Part shown: positions 1 to 6,472 of the stretch, one piece after another
Layout: every line of letters begins with the position of its first letter
Position numbering within the stretch: the stretch's first letter is position 1
Assembly (NCBI GenBank): GCA_964584125.1
Contig: CAZOYP010000104.1
Span: forward strand, 1 to 6,590
Origin: Nitromaritima sp964584125
GTDB taxonomy: Bacteria > Nitrospinota > Nitrospinia > Nitrospinales > VA-1
DNA: 6,590 nucleotides
Reading direction: 5' to 3'
Translations under genes and position numbers: made by a program
The notes under the pieces: model-generated
Told to the model about the DNA's origin: nothing
The model's input: only the letters and a program-made list of their open reading frames with translations
Database searches by the model: none

Positions 1-639
1 AAACAAGAGCTAAAGAAGATCGCTATGCAAAAAATGGTAATAAATGCAATAGGATCGGTTCTTTTTTTTATCTTTTTGATAGTCATTTATTGGTGTTTTC
101 AAAAAATAGAAATAAATTACCGTACAAGTGAATTAAAGCAGCTCGAAAGCCAAGTGCGGAAGTTAACTGCTCAAACCACAAAAATTCAATCAATGAAACT
201 CCAAGCTAAGCGTACCGAAAAAATTATAAAAAAAATTAATGAACTTCGGGCGAATCAATTTCAGGTTACGAAAATTTTGGAAGATCTGATTCTTCCCGTT
301 CCTAATGAAATCTGGCTTACTAGTATTAGACAACTGGGAATTAAGGAAATCAGGGGGAAGAAGATTCCTGTAATTTTAATTGGGAATCCAAAAAAAATGA
401 AAACAAAAAAAAAATCAAAAAAGTCTAAAAATAAGGAACAGACGAAGCAAGAATTTTTGGAGGTTCGTGGGCGTTTATTTGGGAAACACAGCGATGAAAC
501 TATCGTCCGTTATATCGATCGACTTCGTGACGCATCAAGTTTTGTCAAAGTATTTTTATATCAAACCAGTCAGCAACAGGCTGGGAAAAGAGCGGTGCGT
601 GATTTTACTTTTTATGTCTATATGCCAATGAAGGCATGA
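1..639 (+). CDS. pilN: PilN, type IV pilus inner-membrane alignment protein (5' partial)
   Basis: Bitopic inner-membrane protein of the PilMNOP alignment subcomplex: a short cytoplasmic tail binds PilM, and the periplasmic part pairs with PilO. The frame is open from base 1 with eight codons ahead of the first ATG (25), and the family's cytoplasmic N-terminus (INLLP-type PilM-binding motif) is missing, so the real start probably lies upstream of the window. Numbering from ATG 25: a membrane helix at about residues 6-25, a charged coiled-coil-like helix at 30-80, then a small alpha/beta (ferredoxin-like) domain from about 85 to 204. That domain is interrupted by a Lys-rich stretch at 122-141 (11 Lys in 20 residues), encoded partly by A8 and A10 runs. 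Identification rests on architecture and on position just before pilO-pilP-pilQ, because PilN sequences are poorly conserved. It ends 25 bases before pilO. Confidence 0.88.
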   Translation, partial: KQELKKIAMQKMVINAIGSVLFFIFLIVIYWCFQKIEINYRTSELKQLESQVRKLTAQTTKIQSMKLQAKRTEKIIKKINELRANQFQVTKILEDLILPVPNEIWLTSIRQLGIKEIRGKKIPVILIGNPKKMKTKKKSKKSKNKEQTKQEFLEVRGRLFGKHSDETIVRYIDRLRDASSFVKVFLYQTSQQQAGKRAVRDFTFYVYMPMKA

Positions 640-664
640 CCAGAGGAAAAGGTGCAATATCAGC

Positions 665-1252
665 ATGGATCTAATTTTTAGAAAACTTCCCTACGATTTA
701 ATAGAGGAGACAGGGCCTGCCAAGATTTATTTGGGGGCATTTGGAGTTTGTTTACTCTTGTTTTTGATTTCTTTTTTTACCTTTCTTAGTGCTGTGAATT
801 TAGAACGTGAAACTNNNNNNNNNNAAAAAATAGTTGATACAGAATATACCCTGAAAAAATATTTTAAACTTGTTGCGAGCAAGCATGAAGTTCATAACAA
901 CTTAAGTTTGAAAACGGGTGAGTTGAATATAAAGAAAAAACAACTTCCCAGCGAGGAAGCATTAAATAAACTTCTGGTCAAGGTTACCCGGCTTGGCAAA
1001 AAAAGGAATGTTGACATTATGCACTTTAAAGTTTCCGAGGGAATGGCAGATGATTTTTATAAAGAGATTCCTATGCATTTTAGGTTCCGTGGTGGATTGT
1101 GGGAGACGATGGATATGTTTGCCACTTTGCAAAATACGCTGCAAATAGTTAACGTTAAAAATATATCGTTTAAAGTTGTGAATGCTAAAAGTAAATCCCA
1201 AGTATTATCCTCGTTTATAGGAAGTAGTTATGTTTACATCGAGGGGCTTTAA
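665..1252 (+). CDS. pilO: PilO, type IV pilus inner-membrane alignment protein (contains an assembly gap)
   Basis: Partner of PilN in the inner-membrane alignment complex, bitopic with a periplasmic ferredoxin-like domain. Visible parts: an amphipathic cytoplasmic start, a membrane helix at about residues 20-44, a coiled-coil-like region at about 55-95, and a C-terminal domain at about 96-195. The C-terminal domain has the typical PilO pattern LPSEEAL..LL..V (94-106) followed by DFYKEIP (130-136), a glycine turn and an IVNVKNISF strand (161-169). The length of about 195 residues is close to the usual 200-210. Ten Ns replace codons 51-54, and the frame is the same on both sides if the gap length is right. 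The start at 665 is supported by an AAGGTG Shine-Dalgarno-like element at 649-654. The gene lies 25 bases after pilN and 14 before pilP, so co-transcription and a 1:1 role with PilN are expected. Confidence 0.9.
   Translation: MDLIFRKLPYDLIEETGPAKIYLGAFGVCLLLFLISFFTFLSAVNLERETXXXXKIVDTEYTLKKYFKLVASKHEVHNNLSLKTGELNIKKKQLPSEEALNKLLVKVTRLGKKRNVDIMHFKVSEGMADDFYKEIPMHFRFRGGLWETMDMFATLQNTLQIVNVKNISFKVVNAKSKSQVLSSFIGSSYVYIEGL
815..824. other. Assembly gap of 10 Ns inside pilO
   Basis: Ten consecutive N characters lie between the PilO membrane helix and its coiled coil. A gap of exactly 10 is a common scaffolding placeholder, so the true distance is not known. The open frame continues on the far side with a family-typical PilO sequence, so the real gap is probably 10 bases or differs from 10 by a multiple of three. 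Confidence 0.97.
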
Positions 1253-1266
1253 AATATAGGTAAAAA

Positions 1267-2004
1267 ATGAACCAAAAAATAAATATAAGATCTAGCGTGC
1301 TTCTTTTTATTTTGTCTATGCTTGGTTTGCTTGTTTTTCATTCTCCTGCGCAATCTGAAAACCTTAAGCTTGACTCACTCAAAGCGAGCTTCCCACCAGG
1401 TGAACGATATTTTTCGTTAGGGAAAAGAGATCCGTTTGTTCCGTTGACTGCTTCCAAGAAAAAACGTTTCAAAAAGGTCTCCCGCCAATCCCCCCCCTCA
1501 AAGAAAAAAAGATTAATTAAATTAGACAAACCATCAAAAATGCCTCTTATTCCTATAAAAATTTATGAGAAAGTTAAAGACGAGTATCCGAAAATAGTGG
1601 ATAGGCTAAACGAATTTGCTTCGATGTTTAATGACAAGTCAGCGCTTAGAAAGCTGAGCAAAAAAGAATACAAAAAAAAAGTGTCTAGTTATCGAAGTTT
1701 GCTGTCTGAAGTTCTAAGCATGCAGGAAAAAATGTTTTTACGAACGGAACTCCAGACAGATCTCAATAAAATAAAATTTGTTGGGATATTGAGAAAAAAA
1801 GGAGCAACTGTTGCTTTGGTTCAAACGGAAGGGCAAAAGGGGCACACGGTAAAAGCGGGTACTCTTATTGGACCAAATCTCGGTATAGTTAAAACTGTTG
1901 ATGAAAATAATATTGTCATTTTGGAAAGGTACCGTAATTACCTTGGTGAATTTTTATCTCGAGAAAGAAGCATTAAATTTAAGGAAAATCAGTTGCAAGG
2001 TTAG
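1267..2004 (+). CDS. pilP: PilP, periplasmic linker between PilN/PilO and the PilQ secretin (long, non-lipoprotein form)
   Basis: PilP joins the inner-membrane PilNO complex to the N0 domain of PilQ through a GspC-like homology domain. Seen here: a hydrophobic N-terminal segment (residues 11-25) followed by an A-Q-S site at 28-30 that could be cleaved by signal peptidase I or could remain as a membrane anchor. The family motif RDPF is at 54-57, and the C-terminal beta domain at about 160-240 has FVGILRKKGATVALVQ and a later G..IG...G.V pattern typical of PilP. At 245 residues it is longer than the usual 170-180. The extra length is a Lys/Arg-rich stretch (64-91) and a probably helical region (95-160). 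The protein has no cysteine, so it cannot be a lipoprotein, unlike the PilP of Pseudomonas or Neisseria. It lies 14 bases after pilO and 10 before pilQ. Confidence 0.88.
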   Translation: MNQKINIRSSVLLFILSMLGLLVFHSPAQSENLKLDSLKASFPPGERYFSLGKRDPFVPLTASKKKRFKKVSRQSPPSKKKRLIKLDKPSKMPLIPIKIYEKVKDEYPKIVDRLNEFASMFNDKSALRKLSKKEYKKKVSSYRSLLSEVLSMQEKMFLRTELQTDLNKIKFVGILRKKGATVALVQTEGQKGHTVKAGTLIGPNLGIVKTVDENNIVILERYRNYLGEFLSRERSIKFKENQLQG

Positions 2005-2007
2005 GAG
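2002..2007 (+). promoter_or_regulatory. Ribosome binding site of pilQ, overlapping the pilP stop codon
   Basis: The sequence TAGGAG includes the pilP stop TAG and a GGAG Shine-Dalgarno core 7 bases before ATG 2015. It decides the pilQ start in favour of 2015 over the in-frame ATG at 1898, and suggests translational coupling of pilQ to pilP. Confidence 0.75.
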
Positions 2008-2014
2008 CAGGATC

Positions 2015-3901
2015 ATGGATAGTAAAAATATAGTGCATAAGGCCATATTGATTTTTTACGGTATTTTTTTCATTACTGTGATCAATGGATTATCTTCTTG
2101 TGCTCCTGCGAATAAAAACACGAAGTATGGTGCACAAAAAGAAGGCAGATTGCTGGACCAGAAACCAAAAAAAATTGTAAGCGTTAATACTAAATTTGGC
2201 GTTGATGGCGAAATGATTGTTCGTGTTAAAGCGTCAGGTAATTTTCATTACACGGCATTTAAAGGCACTGACCCACTGCGTCTTGTATTGGACATTCCAA
2301 ATATGAAAAAAGGGAGATTCTCTGATGTTATTTTAAATAAGGGTGTGGTGGACAATATTCGGACTTTTTATTCTGAAAACGGACGTGCTTTACGCCTAGA
2401 AATAATTTTGAACCGGAGTGCCCGCTACCATATTAAGAAGCTCACGGAAAATGAGCTTACAGTCCAATTGTACGATGCTGTGGCCGAAAAGGTAAAAACT
2501 AAAAAAGTCAAGGCGCAGGTTAGTTCAAAAGAGACTGATCCAAGAACTACTTCTAAGAAGGTAGCCGTTAAAAAGAAAGCTAATATTCCCGCTGATCCTT
2601 GCGAGTCTTTGTTAGGCGGTATAAAAGATCGGATTGATCTTGATTTTCAAAGTGCTTCTTTACCGAACACCTTGCGCGTTTTTTCCGAAATGGGTGGGCT
2701 TAATATTGTCATCGCCGACGAGGTTAAGGGAAATATAAATCTGCGACTCCACAATGTTCCCTGGAATCAAGCTTTCGAAATTATTCTGGTTAATAACCAG
2801 TTACAGATACAGTGTATTGGCGACAACATTGTTAATGTCACCAAGCGTAATGTTACCAGTGAACCAGTTGCTCGCAATATAGTCAGTGAACAGGAAACTC
2901 CTGTTAGACGGTCCGTAGTGAGCGATGAAAATATGGTTACAGAAGTTAAACGTGTTAATTATGGAAAGATTGAGGATGTTGCCAAGAATTTAGATTCTCT
3001 AAGGAGCGAATCTGGAAATATTACCGCTGACGTACGAACCAACATGCTGATTCTTACAGATACGCGTCCGAATGTTTCGAAGATGCTGGAGTTTATAGAG
3101 ATTCTGGATAAAAAATCACCACAGGTCTTGATCGAGGCCCGTATCGTAACAGTTAGTACAAGCTACTCAAAGGAACTTGGCATTGAGTGGGGTTTGACAG
3201 GAGCAATCGCGGCAAAGGGAGCAACAAGGGGAAACTTTAATGATCAAAAAGGCGAGATCAGTATAACCACAGGTACCGGAACTGTTGGAACGGGGGCCGA
3301 ACTGGTTAATCTCGGAACCACATCAACAGCGACGTCTGGTATTGGTATGATTGCTGGAAATGTTCTGAGTGGTTTGGATTTAGATGTGCGGCTAACTGCA
3401 ATGGAATCGGCTGGAAGAGGGCGAGTTCTTTCAGCTCCAAAGGTAACAACTATGGATCACCGCGAAGCTCACATCTCAAGTGGAAGAAGAATTCCCTATG
3501 AGACCACATCAGAGCAAGGAACTGCGACACAGTTTATTGATGCAGAACTTGCTCTCACGGTAACGCCGCATGTTACCAGTGACGATAATGTGTTGCTTCA
3601 AATTAAGGCCACGAAAAATGCGGCTGATTTTGCTAATACGGACGGTAACGGTAATCCAACGATTACAACGAATGAGGCCATGTCCGAGTTGGTTGTGGCA
3701 AATGGCGCAACCACTGTTCTTGGCGGAATTTTTGAAAAGACCAGAACTGAAACTGAGAAAAAAGTACCCTTTTTGTCGAACATACCTATTCTGGGCCGAT
3801 TGTTCCAGAACATGGACGACGAAGACGCGGTTTCCGAAATACTCATATTCATTACCCCCACCATTGTTATGGATAATAAAGACACAATCAAGAGGGGCTG
3901 A
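2015..3901 (+). CDS. pilQ: PilQ, outer-membrane secretin of the type IV pilus, putative lipoprotein
   Basis: Forms the multimeric outer-membrane channel through which the pilus passes. The 628-residue protein shows a hydrophobic signal segment (10-25) ending in a lipobox L26-S-S-C29, one AMIN peptidoglycan-binding domain (about 53-152), a Lys-rich linker (160-190), an N0/STN domain (about 205-276, IDLDFQSASLPNTLRVF), an N1 domain (about 306-365) and the secretin barrel (about 368-618). The barrel carries PQVLIEARIV, a Gly/Thr-rich region at 398-445, RVLSAPKVTT, GATTVLGGIF and the signature VPFLSNIPILGRLF near the C-terminus. Family members often carry more than one AMIN copy. The start at 2015 is chosen because TAGGAG overlaps the pilP stop 7 bases upstream and a proper export signal follows; a farther ATG at 1898 lies inside pilP and gives no signal peptide. 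It ends the tight pilNOPQ cluster. Confidence 0.96.
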   Translation: MDSKNIVHKAILIFYGIFFITVINGLSSCAPANKNTKYGAQKEGRLLDQKPKKIVSVNTKFGVDGEMIVRVKASGNFHYTAFKGTDPLRLVLDIPNMKKGRFSDVILNKGVVDNIRTFYSENGRALRLEIILNRSARYHIKKLTENELTVQLYDAVAEKVKTKKVKAQVSSKETDPRTTSKKVAVKKKANIPADPCESLLGGIKDRIDLDFQSASLPNTLRVFSEMGGLNIVIADEVKGNINLRLHNVPWNQAFEIILVNNQLQIQCIGDNIVNVTKRNVTSEPVARNIVSEQETPVRRSVVSDENMVTEVKRVNYGKIEDVAKNLDSLRSESGNITADVRTNMLILTDTRPNVSKMLEFIEILDKKSPQVLIEARIVTVSTSYSKELGIEWGLTGAIAAKGATRGNFNDQKGEISITTGTGTVGTGAELVNLGTTSTATSGIGMIAGNVLSGLDLDVRLTAMESAGRGRVLSAPKVTTMDHREAHISSGRRIPYETTSEQGTATQFIDAELALTVTPHVTSDDNVLLQIKATKNAADFANTDGNGNPTITTNEAMSELVVANGATTVLGGIFEKTRTETEKKVPFLSNIPILGRLFQNMDDEDAVSEILIFITPTIVMDNKDTIKRG

Positions 3902-4002
3902 TTATTTTTATAGGTTTAAGTAATTATGTTTGTAGTTTAAATAATAATGCAAACCAAAAAATTTGCTACGCGGCGTTTTTAATATAAAAGATTTAAAAAC
4001 AT

Positions 4003-5077
4003 ATGGCTAAAATTGACGCACTTTTTAAATTGATGAATAAACAAGGGGCATCTGACCTCCATCTGATTTCAGGTTCTCAACCTATTTTTAGGATTCATGG
4101 TGATATGGAACGAGTTGACCATAAGTCACTTGAAAACGATGAGCTTCAAGATATGTTGTACGAAATTGCACCGGATAATAAAAAAAAAAATTTTTGAAGA
4201 AACAGGTGATATTGATTTTGCTTATGAGATAGCAGGATTGGCCAGGTACCGAGCCAACTTTTTTCAACAAAGATGGGGAATTGGAGCCGTCTTTAGAGAA
4301 ATCCCTAGCGAAATTTTAACAGCTGAGCAGTTAGACCTACCTGGAGGTATCACTAAACTTGCCATGTTGCATGAGGGAATGGTGCTGGTTACAGGTCCAA
4401 CAGGAAGTGGTAAGTCAACCACGTTGGCTGCAATGGTAGATCATATAAATAAAAATAAAAAATGTCACATTATAACAGTGGAGGATCCGGTTGAATTTAT
4501 CCATAGAGGGCAAAGTTCAGTTGTTAACCATCGTGAAGTCGGAGTTCATACCAAAAGCTTTAAGTCGGCCCTTCGAGGAGCTTTGCGTGAAGATCCAGAT
4601 ATTATTCTCTTAGGAGAAATGCGGGATCTAGAGACAATCGAATTAGCTCTTGAAGCCGCATCTACGGGGCACCTTGTATTCGGTACCTTGCATACACAAA
4701 ATGCTACCAAAACTATCGATCGCGTAATAGATGTTTTCCCTGCACACCAACAGGCGCAGATACGGACATCGCTTTCTGAATCGCTCAAGGGAGTGGTGGC
4801 ACAAAAACTATTAAAGAGGATTGATCAGAAAGGGCGAGTGGCGGCTTTTGAAATTCTTGTAGTAACCTCGGCGGTATCCAACCTGATTCGTGAAAGTAAA
4901 ACTTTTCAGATCCCTTCATCCATTCAAACAGGTAAGAAATATGGGATGCAATCTCTAGATGATTCTATCCTTGCCGAGTTAAAGGCAAAAAAAATAAGCC
5001 CGGAAGATGCTTACGATAAAGCGATTGTAAAAGACCGGTTCACTTCATTTTTAAAGAAAGCACCAGAATTTATTTAG
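4003..5077 (+). CDS. pilT: PilT, type IV pilus retraction ATPase, reading frame broken by one base at an A11 run
   Basis: Hexameric cytoplasmic ATPase that depolymerises pili and drives twitching motility. The first 59 codons (4003-4179) encode the PilT N-terminal domain with GASDLHL and IFRIHGDMERV. The frame then ends at TGA 4195-4197, after an 11-A run. Skipping one A (resuming at 4181) gives NKKKIFEETGDIDFAYEI, as expected of PilT, and continues to the TAG at 5075; the joined product would be 357 residues, normal for the family. In joined numbering: Walker A GPTGSGKST at 131-139, Asp box ITVEDPVEF around E160-D161, Walker B DIILLGEMRD at 199-208, His box H223-LVFGTLH230, and SNLIRE followed by QTGKKYGMQSLD near the C-terminus. 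All catalytic motifs are intact, so decay is not advanced. The pattern around KTIDRVIDVFPA favours PilT over PilB. The Shine-Dalgarno is weak (AAAAGA, 3986-3991). Confidence 0.95.
4180..4190 (+). repeat. A11 homopolymer at the pilT frame break
   Basis: Eleven consecutive A, followed by five T (4191-4195). With A11 the frame runs KKKNF and stops; with A10 (or A13) it reads through as KKKIFEET in the conserved PilT frame. The change needed is +1 (skip one base) or -2, not the classic -1 slip, which would give a stop about 14 codons later. Confidence 0.95.
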
Positions 5078-5115
5078 ATGATTGAAGCTAATAAAAAAAA
5101 TAGGATCGTTAAAAG

Positions 5116-5160
5116 ATGAAGAGCATTTTTGGATTATTTATTAAGGCGAAAAAGGATTAA
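5116..5160 (+). other. Tiny ORFs in the pilT-pilC spacer (14 codons, preceded by one of 13)
   Basis: The 89-base spacer holds two chained mini-ORFs. The first (5078-5119, 13 codons) starts directly after the pilT stop (TAG-ATG). Its own stop overlaps the start of the second as ATGA at 5116-5119. The second encodes MKSIFGLFIKAKKD and ends at TAA 5158-5160, six bases before the pilC ATG. The second has a TAGGA Shine-Dalgarno-like element at 5101-5105; the first has none. No known peptide is recognised. They may be chance, or may serve only to couple translation of pilC to pilT. The evidence is the stop/start arrangement alone. Confidence 0.2.
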
Positions 5161-5166
5161 AACGGT

Positions 5167-6390
5167 ATGCTCGCATTTGAATACAAGGCAAGAATTAAGG
5201 GCAAAGTCATACATGATGAGATCCTGGCAGAAGACAGGAAGTCCGCCATCGCGAGTCTAAAGCAAGATAAAATTAGGCTTATTAACATTAAAGAGAAAAA
5301 AAAGAAAAAAAAATTTAGTTTTAATAACGGAAAGCCACTTTTTAGTAGTGGTAAGCAGAAAATTACCGAGAAGGATATCGTTGTTTTCACTCGGACATTT
5401 TCTACCATGGTTGATGCGGGGCTTCCCTTGGTTCAATGTTTGAAGATTCTTGGTGAGCAGACAGAGAATAGAACTTTTGGCGAGATAATTCTTTCCATAA
5501 AACAAGATATTGAAACCGGAGAAGACCTTTCTGATTCCTTGAAAAAGCACCCAAAGGTATTTAATTCGCTTTACTGTAATCTTTTCGAAGCCGGTGAAGC
5601 AGCCGGTATATTGGATGTCATAGCAAGACGATTGGCTGCGCATATGGAGAAGGCGGCGTCTCTTAGGAAAAAAGTCAAGTCTGCCATGGTTTATCCGGCT
5701 TGTATTGTTACTGTGGCGATAGGAGTGATTTCTTTTCTAATGATCTTTGTTATCCCCGCGTTTACGACAATGTTCAATAGTGGAGGGGCTGAGTTGCCGG
5801 GTCCTACTGCAATAGTAATGGCTGTCAGCGATACGTTTCGAACCAAATGGCATTATATGATAGGTGGTGCGTATGCGATCTACTTAATTTTTAACAGACT
5901 GTATGTAACTAAGCGGGGTAGGGCCGTAATCGACAGTTACGCATTAAAACTTCCTGTGGCGGGGCCACTAATTCGAAAAGTTTCTATTGCCAAGTTTTCA
6001 AGGACTTTGGGTACACTTCTTTCGAGTGGGGTGTCTTTGCTAGAGGGACTTGAAATCTGTGCTCGCACATCAGGAAATAAAACAGTAGAGACTGCAGTTT
6101 TGAATACGATTGAAGCAATCAAGAGTGGTGAGACCATAGCGGGTCCACTAGCGCGAGGAAAGGTGTTTCCGCCCATGGTTATTCAGATGATTGATGTGGG
6201 TGAAAATTCCGGATCACTTGATTCCATGTTGACTAAAATTGCTGATTTTTATGATGAGGAGGTTGATACCGCGGTTACCGCTTTGACAGCTCTTTTAGAG
6301 CCGGCGCTAATGGTTTTTCTTGGACTTGTTGTCGGATTCATTGTGGTGGCTATGTACCTCCCCATATTTGAGATGGGCGGGGGTATTTGA
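5167..6390 (+). CDS. pilC: PilC, inner-membrane platform protein of the type IV pilus
   Basis: Polytopic inner-membrane protein of the GspF/PilC family, on which the PilB and PilT motors act during pilus assembly and disassembly. The 407-residue protein has a short cytoplasmic N-terminus starting FEYKAR, a Lys-rich run (42-49, encoded by A8-G-A9 at 5296-5313), and two T2SSF repeats at about 71-194 and 274-396. Each repeat carries the family's acidic loop (FEAGEAAG at 140-147, IDVGENSG at 342-349). Membrane segments are visible at about 176-199, 228-247 and 374-400, ending in the typical YLPIFEMG tail. The length matches the family (about 400). An AAAGGA Shine-Dalgarno at 5151-5156 supports the start. 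It follows pilT by 89 bases and precedes the prepilin gene by 82. Confidence 0.97.
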   Translation: MLAFEYKARIKGKVIHDEILAEDRKSAIASLKQDKIRLINIKEKKKKKKFSFNNGKPLFSSGKQKITEKDIVVFTRTFSTMVDAGLPLVQCLKILGEQTENRTFGEIILSIKQDIETGEDLSDSLKKHPKVFNSLYCNLFEAGEAAGILDVIARRLAAHMEKAASLRKKVKSAMVYPACIVTVAIGVISFLMIFVIPAFTTMFNSGGAELPGPTAIVMAVSDTFRTKWHYMIGGAYAIYLIFNRLYVTKRGRAVIDSYALKLPVAGPLIRKVSIAKFSRTLGTLLSSGVSLLEGLEICARTSGNKTVETAVLNTIEAIKSGETIAGPLARGKVFPPMVIQMIDVGENSGSLDSMLTKIADFYDEEVDTAVTALTALLEPALMVFLGLVVGFIVVAMYLPIFEMGGGI

Positions 6391-6416
6391 GTTTTTGTAG
6401 AATTTTTTAGTATAAT
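6387..6416 (+). promoter_or_regulatory. Candidate sigma-70-type promoter of the prepilin gene
   Basis: A perfect TATAAT at 6411-6416 lies 18 bases after TTGAGT (6387-6392; four of six match TTGACA), which overlaps the pilC stop codon. A start near 6423 would leave a 5' leader of about 50 bases before the prepilin ATG at 6473. The surroundings are AT-rich, so chance matches are possible. No sigma-54 (GG-N10-GC) element of the PilR-dependent kind was found in the spacer. Confidence 0.4.
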
Positions 6417-6459
6417 AATAATCATATGAACAAACTCCTAGACTTGATATGTTAAGGGG

Positions 6460-6464
6460 GGAGG
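6460..6464 (+). promoter_or_regulatory. Strong Shine-Dalgarno of the prepilin gene
   Basis: GGAGG, within a G6-A-GG run (6456-6464), sits 8 bases before ATG 6473. It is the closest match to the anti-Shine-Dalgarno in the window, in keeping with a highly expressed pilin, and it supports the chosen start. Confidence 0.8.
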
Positions 6465-6472
6465 TTTATTTA

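Noticed and set aside
25..27. ATG 25 as the true start of pilN.
   Set aside because: The frame is open to the window edge and the cytoplasmic PilM-binding tail typical of PilN would be missing. The start is probably upstream.
1898..2014. In-frame ATG at 1898 as the pilQ start, adding 39 residues.
   Set aside because: It lies inside pilP, has no good Shine-Dalgarno, and would bury the export signal and lipobox. ATG 2015 has GGAG 7 bases upstream and a proper signal segment directly after it.
3570..3923. 117-codon + strand ORF overlapping the end of pilQ in another frame.
   Set aside because: It covers the conserved secretin signature region, so it is an out-of-frame shadow.
3969..3980. ACGCGGCGT followed by T5 as a terminator between pilQ and pilT.
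   Set aside because: The stem is only three base pairs with a three-base loop, too weak to call.
3915..3988. Promoter in the pilQ-pilT spacer (AATAAT at 3940-3945, TTGCTA at 3963 with TATAAA at 3983).
   Set aside because: No -35/-10 pair has acceptable match and spacing (14 or 19 bases with poor hexamers). The region is simply AT-rich.
4097..4180. ATG 4097 as an independent start of the second pilT fragment.
   Set aside because: The translation from 4097 to 4180 is out of frame with the conserved PilT N-terminus encoded over the same bases and resembles no family. It is a shadow of the first pilT segment.
4180..4195. Programmed -1 ribosomal frameshift on the A run.
   Set aside because: A slippery A heptamer is present, but a -1 shift leads to a stop about 14 codons later. 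The PilT frame needs +1 or -2.
5257..5643. 128-codon ORF on the - strand opposite pilC, and other - strand ORFs of 60-97 codons.
   Set aside because: They lie opposite well-conserved pil genes, have no family features, and are explained as shadows of the coding strand.
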